Assembly: GCA_965277855.1 (NCBI GenBank)
Contig: OZ255847.1
Coordinates: 3,286,001-3,350,000 of the forward strand
DNA length: 64,000 nt
Source: Bog-105 sp965277855
GTDB taxonomy: Bacteria > Acidobacteriota > Terriglobia > Bryobacterales > Bryobacteraceae
Direction of reading: 5' to 3'
The position numbers were made by a program, and so were the translations under genes. The notes beneath the pieces were generated by a model. The model was not told the origin of the DNA and searched no databases. It saw only the letters and a list, made by a program, of their open reading frames with translations. Every line of letters starts with the position of its first letter. Position 1 is the stretch's first letter. Below are positions 8,282 through 16,510 of the stretch, piece after piece.

Positions 8282-9186
8282 GCCAGTTCCTGAAGTGGCT
8301 CCGGTTCCACAGTCGCGCGCTTGACTACTTCCAGGAAGGCACGAGCTGCATGGCTCAGAGCCCGGCGGGCAGGATACACCAATCGTATTTTGCGTTCTAG
8401 ATTTAGTTCTTTGACCCGGATCTCACGTAACAGGTCAGACTTGAGTTCCTGTTCGACGCACATACGTGGAAGGAAAGCGACGCCTTCGTTATCCTGCACC
8501 AGCCGGCGAATCGTTTCTATCGTAGGCATCTCAACATCCATGTTCAGCGGAACTTTGTGCCGGGCGAATTCCCGCAGGACAGCCTCGCGATAGGGAGACA
8601 GAACATTGTGCGCAATGAAAGTCTCCATATCGAGTTCGCCGATAGAGATCTCCTGCCGGTTGGCAAAACGGTGCTGCGGCGACACGATCAGGGTTAAACG
8701 ATCTGTATAGATGATTTCGGAGAGCAGGTGATCGTCGTTCGGGTCGTAGCTGATGACGCCTAATTCGAGTTCACCATCCAGCAGCTGCGAAGGCACCTTG
8801 CTCGATTCGGAGCGACGGACCTGGATCTTCACTTTCGGGAAGATGCGCCGGTACTTCTCGATGTGCTGAATGAGGTACAACGACATCGATTCGTTGGCCC
8901 CGATTGAAAGGCGTCCGGCGTAGTTGTCCTTCAACTCGCGCAGCGAGTTCTCGAGATCCGCTTCGAGATTCTGAAAACGACGCGCATACTCGAGCACCAC
9001 TCGTCCGGCGTCAGTAAGCAGTAGCTCGCGACCCGAGCGGTCGATGAGTTTTTCTTTGAGATCACTTTCCAGGCGTTGGATCGCGATCGAGATAGCCGGC
9101 TGGGTACGCAGCAGCTTCTCGCCAGCACGCGAAAAGCTCCGCTCGGTGGCAACCGTGAGGAAAACCTTTAAAGGATATAGTTCCAT
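8278..9186 (-). CDS. LysR-family transcriptional regulator
   Basis: A 302-residue LysR regulator. The winged helix lies at residues 1-60 (ELYPLKVFLTVATERSFSRA, then TQPAISIAIQRLE), and the effector-binding domain covers about 88-295. I start at ATG 9186, which has GAGAGG seven bases upstream and gives the standard LysR N-terminus; the frame stays open to 9243. It is coupled to thiO downstream and divergent from leuA across 127 bases, which is the classic position for a LysR protein that controls the divergent operon. Regulation of leuABCD is therefore an inference from position. Confidence 0.9.
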   Translation of the reverse strand: MELYPLKVFLTVATERSFSRAGEKLLRTQPAISIAIQRLESDLKEKLIDRSGRELLLTDAGRVVLEYARRFQNLEADLENSLRELKDNYAGRLSIGANESMSLYLIQHIEKYRRIFPKVKIQVRRSESSKVPSQLLDGELELGVISYDPNDDHLLSEIIYTDRLTLIVSPQHRFANRQEISIGELDMETFIAHNVLSPYREAVLREFARHKVPLNMDVEMPTIETIRRLVQDNEGVAFLPRMCVEQELKSDLLREIRVKELNLERKIRLVYPARRALSHAARAFLEVVKRATVEPEPLQELA

Positions 9187-9313
9187 AACGGCCTCTCCGA
9201 CTGAGGCGTTTATGTCATCATTATATCTAATAACAATTGGCAAGACTATAAATTTGCATAATCGGTCCCGTTAATTTAGCATGGGGAAAAGTTCACCTTA
9301 GCCAGGAGCAGCT
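9187..9313. promoter_or_regulatory. Divergent control region between lysR-thiO and leuABCD
   Basis: This 127-base AT-rich gap must hold promoters for both directions. AT-rich stretches (ATTATATCTAATAAC; ACTATAAATTTGCATAATC) lie at 9220-9262 and are plausible LysR-binding or -10 sequences, but I could not assign a convincing -35/-10 pair. An AGGAGCAGCT ribosome-binding site precedes leuA. No leader peptide rich in leucine codons and no T-box is seen. Confidence 0.45.
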
Positions 9314-10507
9314 ATGAGCCGAGTCTACGTTTTCGACACCACTCTGAGAGATGGCGAGCAATCGCCGGGTTGCAGTATGACGACGCTTGAAAAGCTCACG
9401 ATGGCGTCTGCGCTGGTGGATCTTGGGGTCGACATACTGGAAGCGGGATTCCCCATCGCTTCTCAAGGTGATTTTGAAGCGGTAGACGCGGTGAGCCGGC
9501 AATTTCCGTGGGTGCAGGTAGCGGCGCTGGCGCGTTCCTGCACGCTCGATGTAGAGCGGGCCGCCCAAGCGCTGCAACACGCCAAGCGTCCGAGAATTCA
9601 CACCTTTATCGCTACCAGTGACATTCACCTGAAGTACAAACTGCGCAAGTCGAGGCAGCAGGTGCTGGATGAGGCGGTAGCGGCGGTCACGCTGGCGCGC
9701 AACTATACAGATGATGTGGAGTTTTCGGCGGAAGACGCGACCCGGACCGAGCCAGAGTACCTAGAGCAAATCAGCCGTGCGGTGGTCGAGGCGGGCGCGC
9801 GCACGGTGAACCTACCGGATACGGTGGGATATTCGACGCCCGATGAATATGGCGAATTGATCGGCAGAATGGTGAAGATTCTCGGAGACGGAGCGGTGGT
9901 GAGCGTTCACTGCCACGACGATTTAGGCTTGGCGGTGGCCAACTCGCTGGCGGCAGTGCAAGCAGGCGCCCGGCAAATTGAATGCACCATCAACGGAATC
10001 GGCGAGCGAGCCGGCAATGCGGCGCTGGAAGAAGTGGTGATGGCCATGAGAACGCGCCATGACAGGCTTCCGTTTGAGACAAAGATCAATTCCGAGAAGT
10101 TGTTTCATGCGAGCCAGACGCTTACCAAATTCATCACTTTCGGGCCGCAGCCAAATAAGGCCATCGTAGGAGAAAACGCCTTCGCGCATGAAGCCGGCAT
10201 TCACCAGGACGGCTATTTGAAAGAGCCGACTACCTACGAAATCATGGATCCGGCGAGCGTGGGCGTGCCGAAGACTAGAATCGTGCTCGGCAAGCATAGC
10301 GGACGCCATGCCTTAAAGCAAAGAGCGGAAGACCTGGGATTCCCGCTTACAAAGGAACAGCTGGATGACGTTTACCACCGGTTCACACAAATGGCCGACA
10401 ACAAGAAGGGCTTGCGGAACGATGAAATTCTGGAGCTGATCCACTTAGTGCTTGGGCCCGCGAACGCCGAGGAAGCGACGACGGCCATGATGGGTGCGGA
10501 CCGGTAA
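9314..10507 (+). CDS. leuA: 2-isopropylmalate synthase, short form
   Basis: Condenses acetyl-CoA with 2-oxoisovalerate, the first step of leucine synthesis. The TIM-barrel catalytic domain is complete: DTTLRDGEQSPG, the metal-binding HCHDD and NGIGERAGNAALEE. The linker with HEAGIHQDGYLK is also present. The protein stops at 397 residues, whereas the common form has about 510-520, so the C-terminal dimerisation/allosteric domain that senses leucine is absent. leuB starts three bases after the stop, so no frameshifted remainder is hidden. Such short forms exist, but the enzyme should be insensitive to leucine feedback if this reading is right. Confidence 0.9.
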   Translation: MSRVYVFDTTLRDGEQSPGCSMTTLEKLTMASALVDLGVDILEAGFPIASQGDFEAVDAVSRQFPWVQVAALARSCTLDVERAAQALQHAKRPRIHTFIATSDIHLKYKLRKSRQQVLDEAVAAVTLARNYTDDVEFSAEDATRTEPEYLEQISRAVVEAGARTVNLPDTVGYSTPDEYGELIGRMVKILGDGAVVSVHCHDDLGLAVANSLAAVQAGARQIECTINGIGERAGNAALEEVVMAMRTRHDRLPFETKINSEKLFHASQTLTKFITFGPQPNKAIVGENAFAHEAGIHQDGYLKEPTTYEIMDPASVGVPKTRIVLGKHSGRHALKQRAEDLGFPLTKEQLDDVYHRFTQMADNKKGLRNDEILELIHLVLGPANAEEATTAMMGADR

Positions 10508-10510
10508 GCG

Positions 10511-11629
10511 ATGGAACTGCGAGTGCTGCTGCTGCCGGGCGACGGCATTGGTGTGGAAGTAACACGCGAGGCGGTGAAGGTTCTCCGCCAGATTGAATCT
10601 AGTTTTGGACACAAGGTAACTCTGAGCGAAGGCTTGCTAGGTGGCATCGCCATCAAGGAAACCGGCGACCCGTTCCCGGACGAAACGAGGCGGCTGGCGG
10701 CGGAAGTTGACGCGACGCTGATGGGTGCGGTGGGCTTGCCGGAGTTCGATAACGCGCCACCGGAGAAGCGGCCCGAACGCGGTCTGTTAGGGATACGCAA
10801 AGCGCTAGGAGTGTATGGCAACCTGCGTCCGGTTCGTTCGTATAAGGCGTTGATCGATTCGTCCCCGCTCAAGAACGAGCTAGTGGATGGCACCGACATG
10901 ATCATCGTCCGCGAGCTCACGGGCGGGTTGTATTACGGAACACCGCGCGGCATTTCCGGGAGCGGTGCGGAAGAGCGGGCGGTCAACACGATGGTCTATA
11001 CCAGGCCGGAGATTGAGCGCATTGCACACATGGCCTTTCAGTTGGCGGGTAAGCGGCGCAAGAAAGTCACGAGCGTGGATAAATCAAACGTGCTCGAAAA
11101 CTCGCAGCTGTGGCGGCGCGTGGTGACGGAAGTCGCGACGCAATATCCGGACGTGGCGCTCGATCATTTGCTGGTGGATAACTGCGCCATGCAGCTGGTC
11201 TTGAGTCCGAAACGGTTCGATATCGTGCTCACGGAGAATCTCTTCGGCGATATTTTGAGCGACGAAGGGGCGGTGCTGGCCGGTTCTATCGGCATGCTGC
11301 CTTCGGCATCGATAGGAGCGAAGAGGCCTTCGGGCGCATGGGTTGGGCTCTATGAGCCGGTACACGGATCAGCACCTGATATTGCCGGCCAAAATAAGGC
11401 GAATCCGCTGGGCGCGATTGGATCGGTAGCGGCCATGCTGGAATACAGTTTTGGGCTGACCCGCGAAGCGCAAGTCGTTTATGAAGCGATCGAAGAGGTT
11501 TTGAATAGCGGGCGCGTGACCGCTGACTTGAAACCGGCGGGTAAGCCGGCCGGGACTAGCGAAGTAGGCGACGCGGTGAGCCAAACGATGGCGGCTCACG
11601 CGGCACAGCACGCGCAAGCAGCCAGATAA
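10511..11629 (+). CDS. leuB: 3-isopropylmalate dehydrogenase
   Basis: NAD-dependent oxidative decarboxylase of the leucine pathway, 372 residues. The N-terminal LLLPGDGIGVEV, the substrate motif RELTGGLYYGTPR and the metal/nucleotide region with VDNCAMQLV and GSAPDIAGQNKANP are all as expected. It follows leuA by three bases and precedes leuC by 14, so it is an internal gene of the leuABCD operon. Confidence 0.96.
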   Translation: MELRVLLLPGDGIGVEVTREAVKVLRQIESSFGHKVTLSEGLLGGIAIKETGDPFPDETRRLAAEVDATLMGAVGLPEFDNAPPEKRPERGLLGIRKALGVYGNLRPVRSYKALIDSSPLKNELVDGTDMIIVRELTGGLYYGTPRGISGSGAEERAVNTMVYTRPEIERIAHMAFQLAGKRRKKVTSVDKSNVLENSQLWRRVVTEVATQYPDVALDHLLVDNCAMQLVLSPKRFDIVLTENLFGDILSDEGAVLAGSIGMLPSASIGAKRPSGAWVGLYEPVHGSAPDIAGQNKANPLGAIGSVAAMLEYSFGLTREAQVVYEAIEEVLNSGRVTADLKPAGKPAGTSEVGDAVSQTMAAHAAQHAQAAR

Positions 11630-11643
11630 AGCAGGGCAAAATT

Positions 11644-13071
11644 ATGGCAGAGCAAAATGGTACGGCGAAACAGCCGCGCACCATCATTGAAAAGGTTTGG
11701 AAGAACCACTTAGTCAGTGAACGGGAGGATGCGCCTGCGCTGATCTACATCGATCTTCACCTGGTTCACGAAGTGACTTCTCCGCAGGCGTTTTCGGGTT
11801 TGCGGGAGCGCGGCTTGAAGGTTCGGCGGCCGGATCTCACCGTCGGAACGACCGATCACAGCATTCCCACGCACGATCGCAATTTGCCGATCCTGGATAA
11901 GGTTGCTGCCGCGCAGATTGACCAGTTTGAAGAGAACTGCCGCGAGTTTGGGATACCGTTCTTTGGCCCGCACAGCAGCAAGCAGGGGATCGTACACATC
12001 ATTGGACCAGAGCAGGGTTTCACGCAACCCGGGATGACGGTGGTGTGCGGCGATAGCCATACCGCTACGCACGGTGCTTTTGGCGCGCTCGCGTTTGGCA
12101 TCGGTACAAGCCAGGTGGAGCACGTCCTGGCGTCGCAGTGCCTGTTGCAAACACCTTCCAAGACTTACGAGGTGCGAGTGGAAGGATCGTTGAAAAACGG
12201 CGTAGGTGCGAAAGACATCGTTTTGAATTTGATCTCGCGCATCGGCATTGGCGGAGGAACCGGCTGTGTATTCGAGTATGCGGGTCCGGCGATTCGAGCG
12301 CTTTCAATGGAAGAGCGCATGACAATTTGCAACATGTCGATCGAGGGAGGCGCGCGGGCCGGCATGGTTGCACCGGATGACACGACTTATCATTATCTGG
12401 CCGGGCGTCCGTATGCTCCGCAAGGAGCGCATTGGGAACGCGCCGTGAATCTTTGGCGGCAGCTGCCGACCGACGAGGGCGCGAAATTCGATAAGCGCAT
12501 TGACATTGATGCCAGCGCGCTGGAACCGATGATCACGTTTGGCACGAATCCAGGCATGGGCATTTCGATTACTTCTCCGGTACCGGATCCGGCGGCGGTG
12601 AGCGATCCCCTCGAGCGCGATTCGCTGGGCAAGGCGCTGCGCTACATGGATCTGCCTGCGGGCAAGCCTCTGCTGGGGCACGCGGTGGATGTGGTGTTCA
12701 TCGGCAGTTGCACGAACTCGCGGATCTCGGATCTGCGCGCGGCGGCGGCAATTTTCAAGGGACGTAAAGTGAGTCCCAAGGTGCGTGTGATGGTCGTCCC
12801 GGGCTCGCAACAGGTAAAGGAGCAGGCGCAAGCGGAGGGCTTGGACAGAATCTTCAAAGAAGCAGGCGCGGACTGGCGCGAAGCGGGCTGCTCTATGTGT
12901 ATCGCGATGAACGGCGATCAGTTGCAGCCGGGCGAATACAGCGTTTCGACCAGTAACCGTAACTTCGAAGGACGGCAGGGCAAGGGCGGCCGAACGTTCT
13001 TAGCGAGCCCGCTAACGGCGGCCGCGACGGCTATCAACGGTGTAGTCACCGACGTGCGGACGATGCTTTAG
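11644..13071 (+). CDS. leuC: 3-isopropylmalate dehydratase large subunit
   Basis: The large subunit of isopropylmalate isomerase, an aconitase-type enzyme with a [4Fe-4S] cluster. The cluster cysteines are visible in FIGSCTNSRISDL and in the pair GCSMCIAMN. At 475 residues it has the usual length, and the substrate region GDSHTATHGAFGALAFGIG is intact. It functions with LeuD, encoded nine bases downstream. Confidence 0.97.
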   Translation: MAEQNGTAKQPRTIIEKVWKNHLVSEREDAPALIYIDLHLVHEVTSPQAFSGLRERGLKVRRPDLTVGTTDHSIPTHDRNLPILDKVAAAQIDQFEENCREFGIPFFGPHSSKQGIVHIIGPEQGFTQPGMTVVCGDSHTATHGAFGALAFGIGTSQVEHVLASQCLLQTPSKTYEVRVEGSLKNGVGAKDIVLNLISRIGIGGGTGCVFEYAGPAIRALSMEERMTICNMSIEGGARAGMVAPDDTTYHYLAGRPYAPQGAHWERAVNLWRQLPTDEGAKFDKRIDIDASALEPMITFGTNPGMGISITSPVPDPAAVSDPLERDSLGKALRYMDLPAGKPLLGHAVDVVFIGSCTNSRISDLRAAAAIFKGRKVSPKVRVMVVPGSQQVKEQAQAEGLDRIFKEAGADWREAGCSMCIAMNGDQLQPGEYSVSTSNRNFEGRQGKGGRTFLASPLTAAATAINGVVTDVRTML

Positions 13072-13080
13072 GAGCTGGAC

Positions 13081-13695
13081 ATGGAAAAATTCATCACTTT
13101 CTCTGGACGGTTGGCGCCGCTGCCGATCGATAACGTGGATACCGATCAGATCATCCCGGCGCGCTTTCTGAAGACCGTGTCTAAGGCCGGGCTGGGTGAC
13201 CAGTTGTTCTACGATTGGCGGTACGACGAAGCCGGCCAACCCCGGCCGGATTTCATACTGAATCGGCCCGAGGGGCAAGCGGCCAAAATCCTGCTGGCGG
13301 GCGATAACTTCGGCTGCGGCAGTTCGCGCGAGCACGCTCCCTGGGCGCTGGCGCAGTATGGCTTTCGCGCGGTGATCAGCACGTCGTTTGCGGATATTTT
13401 CAAGGGCAACTCGTTGAAAAATTCGTTTCTGCCGATCGCGATTCCGCCGGATGCGCACAAGGCGTTATTCGCGGCCGTGCTGGCCAATCCAACGACTATC
13501 GTTTCGGTGGATTTAGCGCAGCAGTCTATTACGTTACCGGATGGACAAACGGTGAAGTTTCCGATCGACGATTTCGCGAAGACGTGCATGTTGGAAGGCG
13601 TAGACGAGCTGGGTTATATTCTGCAGCAAGCGGATGCGATTTCGAGTTTTGAAGCAAAGCGGCCGCTCAGTGTAAACACGTTGGCGGCAGTCTGA
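13081..13695 (+). CDS. leuD: 3-isopropylmalate dehydratase small subunit
   Basis: The swivelling small subunit of isopropylmalate isomerase, 204 residues. Family motifs are NVDTDQIIPARFL near the N-terminus and the substrate loop GDNFGCGSSREHAPWAL. It is the last gene of leuABCD; a modest hairpin with a T-run follows at 13721-13741. Confidence 0.97.
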   Translation: MEKFITFSGRLAPLPIDNVDTDQIIPARFLKTVSKAGLGDQLFYDWRYDEAGQPRPDFILNRPEGQAAKILLAGDNFGCGSSREHAPWALAQYGFRAVISTSFADIFKGNSLKNSFLPIAIPPDAHKALFAAVLANPTTIVSVDLAQQSITLPDGQTVKFPIDDFAKTCMLEGVDELGYILQQADAISSFEAKRPLSVNTLAAV

Positions 13696-13720
13696 TTCGG
13701 GTTGCTCAATCACTGATTCG

Positions 13721-13741
13721 CCGCCATTAGCAGCGGTTTTT
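13721..13741 (+). terminator. Possible terminator after leuD
   Basis: CCGC and GCGG enclose an eight-base loop and are followed by TTTTT. The stem is short, so it is a weak candidate for the end of the leu operon before scpA. Confidence 0.4.
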
Positions 13742-13760
13742 GCATGTTACTGTGAAGCTT

Positions 13761-14546
13761 ATGTCAGCGCCTTTCAACTTTCACCTCGAACAGTACGAGG
13801 GGCCGCTGGATCTGCTGTTAGACCTGATTCGCAAGCAGCAGATCAACATCTACGACATTCCGATCGCGAAGATTACAGCGCAGTATCTGGATTACATGCA
13901 GGAAGCTCTGGAGCTGGATATCGAGCTGAGTTCAGACTTTGTGTACATGGCTGCGTCGCTGATTCATATCAAGAGCAGGCTGCTGCTGCCGCGCGACCCG
14001 GAGTTGGACAAAATCGCTCCGGAGGAAGATCCGCGCAAGGAATTAGTAGAACGCCTGATTGAGCACGAGCGGTTTAAGAATGCCGCTGAAATGCTGCATC
14101 AGAAGCGGATTATTGAAGAGGCGGTCTGGTCGAATCCGCAGATCGAGCAGTTTCTGGCAGATGATCCGGGCCCTGGTTTAGCGGCTACCATTTTCGATCT
14201 GGTCAAGACGTTTCAGGGCGTGCTGGAGCGTGCGAAATTCCGGCCGCTGTACGAGATTGGCAAAGAATCCGTCAGCGTGCCGGACATGATGCATTTTCTG
14301 CGGCGGCAACTGGGGAGATCGAACGGGCAGGAGGTGCTCTCCGCAACGGTTTTGTTCGAAGATCAGCGGAGCCGCCGCGCGACGATCTGCTTGTTCCTGG
14401 CCATCCTAGAATTAGTGAAACGGCAAAGCATTGCGTTGATGCAAGGTGAGGCGTTCGGAGATATTGAATTGCGGCGCGGGCAAGAGTTTGAAGAGAACGC
14501 GGAATCGACGGAAGATCTGGCAAGCGTAGAACAGGATTATCGCTGA
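13761..14546 (+). CDS. scpA: Segregation and condensation protein A
   Basis: The kleisin that bridges the Smc dimer with ScpB in the bacterial condensin complex. The N-terminal FNFHLEQYEGPLDLLLDLI and the following DIPIAKITAQYL are highly characteristic; the C-terminal winged helix carries FLAILELVKRQ. I prefer the ATG at 13761, which gives the normal N-terminus, over a TTG at 13740. It is followed by scpB with a gap of eight bases. Confidence 0.93.
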   Translation: MSAPFNFHLEQYEGPLDLLLDLIRKQQINIYDIPIAKITAQYLDYMQEALELDIELSSDFVYMAASLIHIKSRLLLPRDPELDKIAPEEDPRKELVERLIEHERFKNAAEMLHQKRIIEEAVWSNPQIEQFLADDPGPGLAATIFDLVKTFQGVLERAKFRPLYEIGKESVSVPDMMHFLRRQLGRSNGQEVLSATVLFEDQRSRRATICLFLAILELVKRQSIALMQGEAFGDIELRRGQEFEENAESTEDLASVEQDYR

Positions 14547-14554
14547 CCTTGGGC

Positions 14555-15322
14555 ATGGAAGAAATGGATCGAGTGATCGAAGGAGATCACGAAGTAGCGC
14601 AGCAGGAATTAGAGCTGAACGAAGAAGATGTCATTATTGCCGATGCCATCTCCGAACCGGAGCCAGCGGCGGCGCATTCGCAGCATGCGCTGAAGGCCGT
14701 GATCGAAGCGGCCATCTATATCACGGACGAGCCGCTGACGCTCGAGCAAATTGCGACGGCCGTTCAGCAGCCGGTTGAACAGGTGAAGCAAGTTCTGCAG
14801 CAATTGGTCCAGGAATACGCTGCGCCGGACCGCGGCTTGTCGATTCGCGAATTAGCGGGCGGATACAAGATGGCAACGAAGCCTGAACATCACGAGTCGA
14901 TCCGGCGTTTCGTCAACCAGCTGCAAGCGCCCTTTAAGTTGTCGTTAGCGGCGCTCGAGACACTGGCGGTGGTGGCGTACAAGCAGCCGATTACGGCTCC
15001 GGAAATCATGGACGTGCGCGGGGTGCAGGGCGCAGGTGTTTTGAAGACGCTGCTCGATCGAAAATTGATTGCGGCTGCCGGACGCAAGAATGTGCTGGGG
15101 AAGCCGATCCTGTATAAGACGACGCGCGATTTTCTGATCCAGTTCGGATTGAGCTCGCTCGCTGAGTTGCCGACGCTGAAGGAGTTTGAAGAACTGGGCC
15201 GGTTTGCTTTAAACGAAGGAGAAGAAGCGCCGGTTATCGAACCGGCAATAGAGTCTGGCACCGAAGCGCAGAGCGATACAGCTTCACTTGAGACCATGGA
15301 GAGTTCGGACGAACATGGCTGA
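14555..15322 (+). CDS. scpB: Segregation and condensation protein B
   Basis: Partner of ScpA in the Smc complex; two tandem winged-helix domains cover about residues 45-200 (LKAVIEAAIYITDEPLTL, then LETLAVVAYKQPIT and the typical MDVRGVQGAGVLKTL). The acidic N-terminal extension of about 45 residues and the acidic tail are variable in the family. I take ATG 14555 over TTG 14549. The 3' end overlaps the next gene by eight bases. Confidence 0.93.
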   Translation: MEEMDRVIEGDHEVAQQELELNEEDVIIADAISEPEPAAAHSQHALKAVIEAAIYITDEPLTLEQIATAVQQPVEQVKQVLQQLVQEYAAPDRGLSIRELAGGYKMATKPEHHESIRRFVNQLQAPFKLSLAALETLAVVAYKQPITAPEIMDVRGVQGAGVLKTLLDRKLIAAAGRKNVLGKPILYKTTRDFLIQFGLSSLAELPTLKEFEELGRFALNEGEEAPVIEPAIESGTEAQSDTASLETMESSDEHG

Positions 15323-16106
15323 AGAACGTCTCCAAAAAATTCTCGCGCAGGCTGGGATCGCGAGCCGGCGTAAATCGGAAGAGCTGATTGTGGCGGGGCG
15401 TGTTTCAGTGAATGGCAAAACGGTGACCGAGCTCGGATCGAAAGCCGACGTATCCGTAGACAAAGTCAAAGTAGACGGGCAGATCTTGAGCGCGCCCAAG
15501 CATCATTTGTATATCGCGCTGAACAAGCCGAAAGATTGCGTGACCACGGTGCGCGACCCGGAAGGGCGTCAGACCGTGATGTCTTTCTTCAAAGGCATGC
15601 GCGAACGAATCTATCCAGTGGGGCGGCTCGATTATGCCAGCGAGGGACTGCTTTTGCTCACCAACGACGGAGACTTTGCGAACCGGCTTATGTCGCCAGC
15701 CAGCCACATTTCGAAGACCTACCTGGTGAAGGCCAATGGCGGCCTCTCGACCGAACAGGAGCAGGCATTTCGGACTGGCCTTCCGATTCATGGACGCCGC
15801 ACCGCGCCGGCCGGGATCAAGCTGATCCGCAAAGGCATCAATCCGTGGTACGAGGTGCGGTTGGTGGAAGGGCGGCAGAATCAGATTCGCATCATGTTCA
15901 AGCATTTCGGGCGGCTGGTAGAAAAGCTGAAGAGGGTCAAAATCGGCTTTCTCGAATTGGGGACGCTTAAGCCGGGCGCATACCGGACATTAACCAACGT
16001 GGAGGTCGCGCGCTTTCAGAAGCTGATGCTGGCCGAAGCTCCGGGCGAAAAACGAGAGGCGGCAAAGAAGCCTGATGAACGACGCAGAAATCACCGCAAT
16101 CCTTAA
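15315..16106 (+). CDS. rluB: RluB-like 23S rRNA pseudouridine synthase
   Basis: An RsuA/RluB-family pseudouridine synthase. It has an N-terminal S4 RNA-binding domain (residues 3-60, LQKILAQAGIASRRKSEELI) and a catalytic domain with the nucleophile Asp106 in PVGRLDYASEGLLLLTNDG. RluB modifies a uridine of the 23S rRNA peptidyl-transferase region; RluE/RluF-type specificity cannot be excluded. ATG 15315, with GGAGAG upstream, is the natural start. The scpA-scpB-rluB order is widely conserved. The basic tail overlaps the next gene by 32 bases. Confidence 0.9.
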   Translation: MAEERLQKILAQAGIASRRKSEELIVAGRVSVNGKTVTELGSKADVSVDKVKVDGQILSAPKHHLYIALNKPKDCVTTVRDPEGRQTVMSFFKGMRERIYPVGRLDYASEGLLLLTNDGDFANRLMSPASHISKTYLVKANGGLSTEQEQAFRTGLPIHGRRTAPAGIKLIRKGINPWYEVRLVEGRQNQIRIMFKHFGRLVEKLKRVKIGFLELGTLKPGAYRTLTNVEVARFQKLMLAEAPGEKREAAKKPDERRRNHRNP

Positions 16107-16479
16107 GGCCGCGCAAACTATTGCTGTAGTCGGGCTGTCGAACAATCCGGCACGCGCCAGTTTAGGCGTATCCAGATTTCTCCAGCGCCAAGGGTATCGC
16201 ATCATTCCGGTAAATCCGCAGGAGACGGAGGTACTGGGGGAGCGCGCCTATGCCACGTTGCAGGAGGTGCCCGGCACGATCGACATTGTGGATATTTTCC
16301 GGCGGTCGGAGTTCGTGTCGGCCATCGTGGATGAGACGATTGAGCGGGGCGGCGCACCGTGTATCTGGATGCAGGAAGGCGTGGTGAGTGACGAGGGCGC
16401 CGCGAAAGCAAGGGCGGCCGGCATTCCTGTAGTGATGAACCGTTGTATTTTGAAGGAACTGGCGCGCCTCCTACCCTGA
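16075..16479 (+). CDS. CoA-binding domain protein (YccU-like)
   Basis: A 134-residue single-domain Rossmann protein of the CoA-binding family. Motifs are IAVVGLSNNPARAS, where the glycine-rich loop binds the nucleotide, then GYRIIPVNP, the IDIVDIFRR strand and WMQEGVV. It resembles the CoA-binding part of succinyl-CoA synthetase alpha but has no catalytic domain. Its biochemical role is not established. It starts within rluB and is probably co-transcribed with it. Confidence 0.88.
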   Translation: MNDAEITAILKAAQTIAVVGLSNNPARASLGVSRFLQRQGYRIIPVNPQETEVLGERAYATLQEVPGTIDIVDIFRRSEFVSAIVDETIERGGAPCIWMQEGVVSDEGAAKARAAGIPVVMNRCILKELARLLP

Positions 16480-16510
16480 CCGTCAATCCGTTTTTCCAGC
16501 GCCTCATGAT

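Noticed and set aside
9187..9313. Leader-peptide attenuator or T-box before leuA
   Set aside because: No short ORF rich in Leu codons and no T-box sequence; the gap is simply AT-rich.
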